Below are positions 1 through 4,626 of a DNA stretch of 7,179 nucleotides, in pieces. How positions within the stretch are numbered: the first letter of the stretch is position 1; the number at the start of each line of letters is the position of its first letter. The stretch comes from Bacteroidota bacterium (GTDB lineage: Bacteria > Bacteroidota > Bacteroidia > J057): positions 1 to 7,179 of the forward strand of contig CAUJFT010000242.1 of the NCBI GenBank assembly GCA_963169475.1, given 5' to 3'. The notes under the pieces are model-generated. The model was given only the letters and a program-made list of their open reading frames with translations, was not told the origin of the DNA and ran no database searches. Both the position numbers and the translations under genes were made by a program.

Positions 1-266
1 CCGGACTAAAAATGCCTATAGCTGCCCCTGGTGTAAATATTTATTCTTCTACCCCCGGAAGTCAGTATGCTTCTTTTAGTGGGACCTCTATGGCAACTCC
101 CATCGTATCTGGATTGGTGGGGATTATGAAGAGCTTAAAACCCGATATTAAGGCTGAAGAGGTCTATAAAATCCTTAATGATAGCGGTAAAAATGGGAAA
201 AGCGTTTCGGAAACCGGAAAATTGATTCAGCCGGCAGCAGCACTTTCCGCGATGAGTGGAATATAA
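1..266 (+). CDS. Subtilisin-like serine protease (S8 family), C-terminal fragment
   Basis: This is the 3' end of a gene whose frame is open to the left edge (first full codon at base 3), so the ATG at 12 is internal and not a start. The visible part encodes about 87 residues. It contains the catalytic-serine signature of the S8 family, FSGTSMATP, with the nucleophile Ser encoded at 87-89. An AAPGVNIYS stretch precedes it, as in subtilases, and helix-forming residues follow (VSGLVGIMKSLKPD). The catalytic Asp and His would lie upstream, outside the window. After the catalytic helix the protein ends within about 55 residues, with a typical subtilase tail (GKLIQPAAALSAM). No PKD, Ig-like or T9SS sorting domain follows, so if the enzyme is exported it does not use a C-terminal T9SS tag. 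The family hydrolyses peptide bonds, usually outside the cytoplasm. The family call is secure; substrate and location are unknown because the N-terminus is missing. Confidence 0.93.
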   Translation, partial: GLKMPIAAPGVNIYSSTPGSQYASFSGTSMATPIVSGLVGIMKSLKPDIKAEEVYKILNDSGKNGKSVSETGKLIQPAAALSAMSGI

Positions 267-284
267 AATGATGGGACTTAGGCG

Positions 285-318
285 TTTCCTTTCTTAATCC
301 AAATATTAGGAAAGAAAA
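285..318. terminator. Weak hairpin between convergent genes, possible bidirectional terminator
   Basis: A 10 bp stem (289-298 with 305-314, including one G-T pair) encloses a 6-base loop. After one mismatch, three more A-T pairs extend it outwards. It lies between the stop of the + strand protease (266) and the stop of the minus-strand rpiB (348), where both transcripts should end. The stem is AT-rich and neither side is followed at once by a clear T-run (the nearest on the + strand is at about 336-345). It is therefore only a weak intrinsic terminator candidate. Confidence 0.3.
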
Positions 319-347
319 TGAATCCATTGCACCTCTTTCTTTTTTGT

Positions 348-806
348 CTAAGAAAATTGCGCGTTATCCGGAGCGATTTTCTTCACCCTCTTCTCGTGTC
401 TCCCTCCTTCAAAGGCGGTATCGAAAAAGGCTTCTACACAAGAGATAGCCTCTTCTTCGGGGAGGAAGCGTGAGGGCAAACAGAGTACATTTGCATTATT
501 ATGCTGTCTCGATAAAATCGTAACCTCCTTATTCCATACCAATGCCGCCCGAATCCGTGAATATTTGTTAAGGGTCATGCAAACCCCTTCACCGCTACCA
601 CAAACCGCTACGCCAAAACGGATTTTATCTTCGCTGATAGCTAAACCTAACGGGTGGGCATAATCCGGATAATCCACAGAATCACTACCATCTGTACCAA
701 AATCAGTAACATTATAACCTTTGAGTAGGAGGTATGATTTGATTTTTTGCTTTAGCTCATAACCGGCGTGGTCAGCCGCTAAACCAATAGTGAAAGTTGC
801 TTTCAT
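348..806 (-). CDS. rpiB: Ribose-5-phosphate isomerase B (RpiB/LacA family)
   Basis: The 152-residue product has the usual length and whole-protein pattern of RpiB, the cytosolic enzyme that interconverts ribose 5-phosphate and ribulose 5-phosphate in the non-oxidative pentose phosphate pathway. Visible motifs in order are AADHAGYELK (Asp12-His13, substrate binding), DYPDYAHPL (about 45-53), VCGSGEGVCM with the catalytic-base Cys69, LSRQHNNANVL with His102 (ring opening), and EGGRHEKRVKKI with Arg136 and Arg140, which would bind phosphate. The roles of these residues are inferred from the E. coli enzyme. The ATG at 806 lies 11 bp downstream of the tatC stop, so the two are very probably co-transcribed, with rpiB second. 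The start codon is preceded by A/T-rich sequence without a clear Shine-Dalgarno site, as is usual in Bacteroidota. LacA-type sugar-phosphate isomerases share the fold, but a lone gene beside tatC fits RpiB better. Glu73 lies in the active-site loop, where related proteins often have Asn or Val. Confidence 0.95.
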   Translation of the reverse strand: MKATFTIGLAADHAGYELKQKIKSYLLLKGYNVTDFGTDGSDSVDYPDYAHPLGLAISEDKIRFGVAVCGSGEGVCMTLNKYSRIRAALVWNKEVTILSRQHNNANVLCLPSRFLPEEEAISCVEAFFDTAFEGGRHEKRVKKIAPDNAQFS

Positions 807-817
807 TCAAATGATAT

Positions 818-1672
818 TTATACAAGTTCTTTTTCGCGTCTTTTATTAACAATTCCCGATATAAAAATACTTATTTCGTACAAGAATACCAACGGAATAG
901 TGATAAGTGCTAATGAAAACAAATCACTACCGGGCGTGATTGCCGCCGCAATAATAAGTAAAACAACAAAGGCGTGTCGTCGATATTCTCGCATAAAGGA
1001 AGGCGTTAGCACTCCTAATAATGATAAATAATAAACTACCATTGGAAGTTCAAACATAATAGCTCCGGCAATCAGTGTGTTCGTTACGGTATCTACGGCA
1101 CTCGCCGGGCGAAATTCATTAAGAACATCAGGCGAAATCTTAAAATCTACCAGAAAGGTAACGGTGAGTGGCGTAAGTATATAATAGGAAAATGCTAACC
1201 CAATAAAAAAAAGCAAGCTGATAATCAATACGTTACCCCTTAGCTTTTTTTGCTCATTATGCGTAAGCCCGGGTTTTATAAATCTCCATATTTCCCAGAC
1301 AATATAAGGGAAGGAAATGATAAGCCCTCCAAAAAAACCCATATATAGTGCTTGCTGAAATTGCTCTGTAGTCTCTACAGAGCTAAATACTGGTCGAATA
1401 TCAGAACACTGACTCGGGTTAAGCCTACAAATAAAGGCATTAAAGGGAAAATCGGGATAATAGGGAGCGGTAAGCCACCCAAAAACCTTTGCCCTATAGA
1501 TAAAAACCCCAATAGAACATACCAAAATCGCTGCCAGAATCCGGAGAATATGCCACCTTAGTTCTTCTAAGTGGTCAAGAAAAGACATCTCTTTCTCATT
1601 TTCGGCGGATAAAACGACATTTTCCTTTTTTATTTTCTCTCTCTTTGAGAGTATATCCGAAAGCAGACTCAT
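818..1672 (-). CDS. tatC: Sec-independent (twin-arginine) protein translocase subunit TatC
   Basis: The 284-residue integral inner-membrane protein is the core receptor subunit of the Tat pathway, which exports folded proteins with twin-arginine signals. It begins with a charged cytoplasmic tail (1-28), then the TatC signature SFLDHLEELRW (30-40) and TM1 (about 41-60). A periplasmic loop (about 61-107) follows, then TM2 and the conserved IWRFIKPGLTHNE (128-140), with Glu140 matching the conserved cytoplasmic-loop Glu. Further segments are at about 147-168, 196-214 (FELP, Glu208), 232-249 (ending ITPGSD) and 252-274, giving the family's six-helix topology. The frame is open upstream to a TTG at 1765, but I chose the ATG at 1672. 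The extra 31 residues do not resemble TatC, they cover the candidate promoter, and the chosen start has an A-rich leader. An internal ATG at 1588 would leave only MSFLDHLEELRW at the N-terminus and is less likely. rpiB follows 11 bp downstream. No tatA/tatB partner is in the window. Confidence 0.94.
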   Translation of the reverse strand: MSLLSDILSKREKIKKENVVLSAENEKEMSFLDHLEELRWHILRILAAILVCSIGVFIYRAKVFGWLTAPYYPDFPFNAFICRLNPSQCSDIRPVFSSVETTEQFQQALYMGFFGGLIISFPYIVWEIWRFIKPGLTHNEQKKLRGNVLIISLLFFIGLAFSYYILTPLTVTFLVDFKISPDVLNEFRPASAVDTVTNTLIAGAIMFELPMVVYYLSLLGVLTPSFMREYRRHAFVVLLIIAAAITPGSDLFSLALITIPLVFLYEISIFISGIVNKRREKELV

Positions 1673-1762
1673 AAAATTTGTTTTGAAATACAAGGACTTA
1701 TTATTAGCCCTAGGGTATAGAGGGAAAAGACCCTTAACCCTTCTAAATATTAGAATCGGGGA

Positions 1763-1778
1763 CAAAGATACAAAAGTA
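1763..1778 (-). promoter_or_regulatory. Candidate tandem -7 boxes upstream of tatC-rpiB
   Basis: Read on the minus strand, two adjacent 8-mers, TACTTTTG (1778-1771) and TATCTTTG (1770-1763), both fit the Bacteroidota -7 consensus TAnnTTTG. They lie about 90 bases upstream of the tatC ATG at 1672, giving a leader of roughly 80-85 nt. No good -33 TTG or TTTG element is visible at the usual 17-23 base spacing, which lowers confidence. The placement agrees with translation starting at 1672 and not at the TTG at 1765. Confidence 0.4.
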
Positions 1779-1919
1779 CCTGAAAAAATACTTGGATTTT
1801 GTACTGTTTTCGCATTAAGATATTTAAAATACTGTGAATTAATAGATTAAAGGGAATGTTCTGTTATAACCTATTGGGGAGAATCATTCAAGCCAATTGG
1901 TCAAACCTACTTTCCACAA

Positions 1920-1953
1920 TTGATACTCCTTTTTTGTAAAACTATTACTTTTG
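1920..1953 (+). promoter_or_regulatory. Candidate Bacteroidota-type promoter for the VWA gene
   Basis: TACTTTTG at 1946-1953 matches the -7 consensus TAnnTTTG. A TTG at 1920-1922 lies 23 bases upstream, at the long end of the usual spacing to the -33 element. A transcript from here would carry a leader of about 115 nt before the ATG at 2076. The half-palindrome CAATTG (1917-1922) overlaps the -33 position. In AT-rich DNA such matches occur by chance, so this is a candidate only. Confidence 0.35.
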
Positions 1954-2075
1954 GCGCGGGAAATTCCTACGGCTTTGAAGCATAAACGCTAAAATAATCT
2001 AAATTAGGTATGATTTTTGATATTTAGTTTTTACCTTTTATATCTAATAAAATTATATTAATACTCTGAAATATT

Positions 2076-3479
2076 ATGAAAACAAAAATTTTTATTTATA
2101 TAATTACTATGCTTTTGCCAATATGGGGCTTTGGGCAGGATATATTAGACACTGATAGCTATATCCCTACCGTTGCCAGTACTGCAAGGGCAATTCCTTA
2201 TCCAATTGCCTCTGACGAGTTAGATATTCAGGAGATGATTAAAATTTTTCCCTACGAATATCATAAGCCTTCAAATGATAATGTAATCACAATGCAGGCG
2301 GCATTCAGTGCTAAAAATATCAACGATAAATCTGGTAAAACAGTGCTAGAATTGGCGTTAAAGGCCAAAGATTATCATAGCTTATTGAATAGCCCACAAG
2401 TAAATGTAAGTTTAGTGATAGATAAAAGTGGGTCTATGAAAGAGGAGCAACGAATGGAGCGACTAAAACAAGCGATTCATATTTTTATTGATAAACTTCG
2501 GGCCGATGATATTATTTCGCTTGTAGTGTATGATACAGAGCCTTATGTATTGATTTCTGCCAGAAAAGTAGGGGATAAAAGCCAGCTTCACCAAGCCGTA
2601 AATCTGATTACCCCAGAGGGAAATACTAATCTTAATGGAGGAATGCTTTATGGATATGAGGAAGTGTTGAAGAATAGTATGAATTATAAAACCAATAAAG
2701 TCATTCTTTTTACAGACGGAGTAGCAAATATTGGAGTAACTAAGCCGGAAAGAATCATTTCTTTGGCCAAGCAGTTCAATAAATTAGGGATAGATTTATC
2801 TACGATTGGCTTTGGGAAAGAGCTTCAATTCTCTCTCCTAAAGAAATTAGCGCGAAACGGTAACGGAAAGGCTTATTATGTCAAAAATACGGAGGACCTC
2901 CAGACCGTATTTATACAAGAGGCAGAAAATCTGATTTCGCCAGTTGCACGGGACGTTACGCTTGAGATTCGTACTAACGAAGCTATTTTTGTAAGGGAGG
3001 TTTATGGATATGAGTGCCGTCAAACTGGAGGAGGGGCTGATATTTCGCTGCCGAATTTCCATGCTAATCAATCTGCTACGCTTCTCATAGAACTAGAAAA
3101 AGGACAAGGACGCTACAAAGGAAAGACTTTCCCCGTTTCAATAGGGCTTCGCTACTTCGATATTCAACAGCAGAAAACGGTAAACTATCCGCTAAATCTT
3201 GAAATAAACTACCTCGCTAATGGTAAAGAGGCTTTTCTTGGTGAGGAAAATATCCAAAAGAAGTATCTCTATGCTTTGGGAACTTCCGGATTAATTAAGG
3301 CGGCAAGTGCATACGAAAACGGAGATGTGGACTACGCTTTTGAGGTCTTGACAAGAACAGACAAAACGATACAATCTTTTTATTCTATAAAACTTCCTCA
3401 AGAGTTACAGCCTATTCATCAACTTTTGCAAGAATGCAAAAACTATCTAATCACGTTTTCCGGAAAACAAGCGCAGTAG
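2076..3479 (+). CDS. Exported von Willebrand factor type A domain protein, YfbK-like
   Basis: The 467-residue protein starts with a Sec-type signal peptide (1-20: basic MKTK, a hydrophobic core, then GFGQ). No lipobox Cys or twin arginine is present, so it is probably periplasmic or envelope-associated. Residues 49-65 (LDIQEMIKIFPYEYHKP) resemble the N-terminal module found before the VWA domain in E. coli YfbK-type proteins. The VWA domain (about 108-285) has an intact metal-ion-dependent adhesion site: DKSGS (Asp116, Ser118, Ser120), Thr184 in EGNTNLNGG, and Asp214 in FTDGVAN. Such domains bind a divalent metal and mediate protein-protein contacts. Residues about 288-385 look like a beta-sandwich. 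The C-terminal 75 residues look helical, with an AYENGDVDYAFEVL stretch, similar to the tail of YfbK relatives. The ATG at 2076 is chosen because the signal peptide begins there. The gene stands alone between divergent tatC and convergent flavin reductase. The family is sometimes labelled 'Ca-activated chloride channel homolog', but I see no channel-like membrane segments. The partner is unknown. Confidence 0.88.
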   Translation: MKTKIFIYIITMLLPIWGFGQDILDTDSYIPTVASTARAIPYPIASDELDIQEMIKIFPYEYHKPSNDNVITMQAAFSAKNINDKSGKTVLELALKAKDYHSLLNSPQVNVSLVIDKSGSMKEEQRMERLKQAIHIFIDKLRADDIISLVVYDTEPYVLISARKVGDKSQLHQAVNLITPEGNTNLNGGMLYGYEEVLKNSMNYKTNKVILFTDGVANIGVTKPERIISLAKQFNKLGIDLSTIGFGKELQFSLLKKLARNGNGKAYYVKNTEDLQTVFIQEAENLISPVARDVTLEIRTNEAIFVREVYGYECRQTGGGADISLPNFHANQSATLLIELEKGQGRYKGKTFPVSIGLRYFDIQQQKTVNYPLNLEINYLANGKEAFLGEENIQKKYLYALGTSGLIKAASAYENGDVDYAFEVLTRTDKTIQSFYSIKLPQELQPIHQLLQECKNYLITFSGKQAQ

Positions 3480-3546
3480 AAAATAAAATTTCCTCTTATA
3501 GGTAAAAAAGCGGATTCACTCACCCTTAATCAGTCCTATACGGGAC

Positions 3547-4425
3547 TTATATCATCAGTACTTTCCATGCTTTTTCGGCATCTCCGGTGTCCAACAATTC
3601 CTTGGCATATTGATGAAGTTGTTTTTCTTTTTCTTGAAGATTACCCGCAAGAATACTCATCACCCTTTCATCTGCTTTTACTACTTCGCAGGCTTCTTCT
3701 TCCGGAAGAGAGATAAAAGAGGCAAGTTGGGCGAGGTTGTTGCCTGTAAGGATATTGCTCAATCGAATCGCTTCGGGTAAATTATGCACTCCCATACCTA
3801 AAATATTTACCGGTTGAGGCAATTCAAATATCGCAGACCCATTGGCACGACAATAATAATGTCTCCCCATTCTTGCGACAAGGTCTGCCTTGAAGGGGTC
3901 TATTCTACCCTTTTCATTGAGGATTGCCTCCCGAATGTGTATTCTGACAACCTGACAAATAATCAGATTTCCGGCACCCCCTTTTGACCCCAATTTGATG
4001 ATTTCTCTTACGGTACACTCCATTTGTACGGGAGCCTCTTTTACCCGTAAGGGTTTTACAATCTCAGAGGGTAAAGGAGTAAGCCCTGCTTTTTCAAACT
4101 CATTGACTCCGTAAGGATATTCTACACTCGCCAACGACATTTGATGAACCATCTTGTAATTGACAATATTAATCACACATTCTCCTGTATCCTCTACATT
4201 CTTCAGCGTATCTTTTGTTGTATTTCCCCTTACTTTCCGATTAGAAGAAAAGATGACAAGCGGAGGATTAGAGCTAAACGCATTAAAGAAGCTATAAGGA
4301 GCAAGATTAATGCTACCATCTGCTCCCATTGTACTTACAAAAGCTATAGGGCGCGGTGCTACAGAACTAATGATATATTGGTGTAAATCAGGAGTTTCTA
4401 TTTTTGTGGGGTCAATTGTCAGCAT
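3547..4425 (-). CDS. Flavin reductase-like, FMN-binding split-barrel protein
   Basis: The 292-residue protein belongs to the flavin reductase-like (DIM6/NTAB) group, whose members bind FMN in a split beta-barrel and often reduce flavin with NAD(P)H. The core pattern is clear: SVAPRPIAFVST (21-32), NLAPYSFFNAFSSNPP (40-55), ECVINIVNY (82-90), MSLASVEYPYGVNEFEKAGL (96-115), and KGGAGNLIICQVVRIHI (148-164). A later VARMGRHYYCRANG (183-196) and a charged helical tail (about 240-292) are, as I recall them, usual for the long Bacteroidota members of the group. An in-frame ATG at 4590 would add 55 residues, but that extension overlaps the terminator at 4575-4608 and is not conserved-looking. I therefore place the start at the ATG at 4425, where the product begins MLTIDP after an A-rich leader. 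The protein has no signal peptide and should be cytoplasmic. It faces the VWA gene tail to tail across 67 bp. The natural substrate is not readable from sequence. Confidence 0.9.
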   Translation of the reverse strand: MLTIDPTKIETPDLHQYIISSVAPRPIAFVSTMGADGSINLAPYSFFNAFSSNPPLVIFSSNRKVRGNTTKDTLKNVEDTGECVINIVNYKMVHQMSLASVEYPYGVNEFEKAGLTPLPSEIVKPLRVKEAPVQMECTVREIIKLGSKGGAGNLIICQVVRIHIREAILNEKGRIDPFKADLVARMGRHYYCRANGSAIFELPQPVNILGMGVHNLPEAIRLSNILTGNNLAQLASFISLPEEEACEVVKADERVMSILAGNLQEKEKQLHQYAKELLDTGDAEKAWKVLMI

Positions 4426-4574
4426 ATTTTTTTGGTTTAGGTACAAAACTTTTTTTTGAGCGAATTGATTGTTATGTACCGGGTTAAAATAATCTATAGA
4501 TTTCGCTTGATTAACCCTATTGGTTACGAAAGGTTTTACAAATTGTTTTTTTAGTTCAATTCCTAATAGATAAA

Positions 4575-4608
4575 GAAAAGGCGATTTCACTGCTGAAACC
4601 GCCTTTTC
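4575..4608 (-). terminator. Intrinsic (rho-independent) terminator of the M43 protease gene
   Basis: A near-perfect inverted repeat pairs 4575-4589 with 4594-4608: 14 of 15 positions pair, the mismatch is 4584/4599, and the loop is 4 bases. On the minus strand the stem begins GAAAAGGCGG, ends CGCCTTTTC and is followed by TTTATCT, the expected U-rich tail. It lies 19 bases past the stop codon of the M43 gene at 4627. It therefore ends that transcript and insulates the flavin reductase gene, which must have its own promoter between about 4426 and 4574. I could not find a convincing -7 box there. Confidence 0.85.
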
Positions 4609-4626
4609 CTGCCTACTATTCTTTAA

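Larger units (their letters stand above)
1673..2075. other. Divergent intergenic region (403 bp) between tatC and the VWA gene
   Basis: This stretch separates two genes transcribed away from each other, so it must hold both promoters. I see Bacteroidota-type -7 boxes for tatC (1763-1778) and for the VWA gene (1946-1953). There is an 8 bp palindrome CCAATTGG at 1893-1900 and a second CAATTG at 1917-1922, 23 bp from the first. The 120 bp before the VWA start is very AT-rich. I see no convincing small gene, tRNA or structured RNA here. The leftward frame that reaches 1765 does not look coding beyond 1672. Confidence 0.6.

Noticed and set aside
1352..1561. A + strand open frame inside tatC.
   Set aside because: It is antisense to conserved TatC sequence and has no recognisable features. 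The short frames at 2847-3071 (-) and 4141-4386 (+) were rejected for the same reason.
3532..3547. A small hairpin (5 bp stem, 6-base loop) between the VWA gene and the flavin reductase gene.
   Set aside because: The stem is short, overlaps the flavin reductase stop codon and has no T-run, so I do not call it a terminator. No better one is visible in this 67 bp gap.
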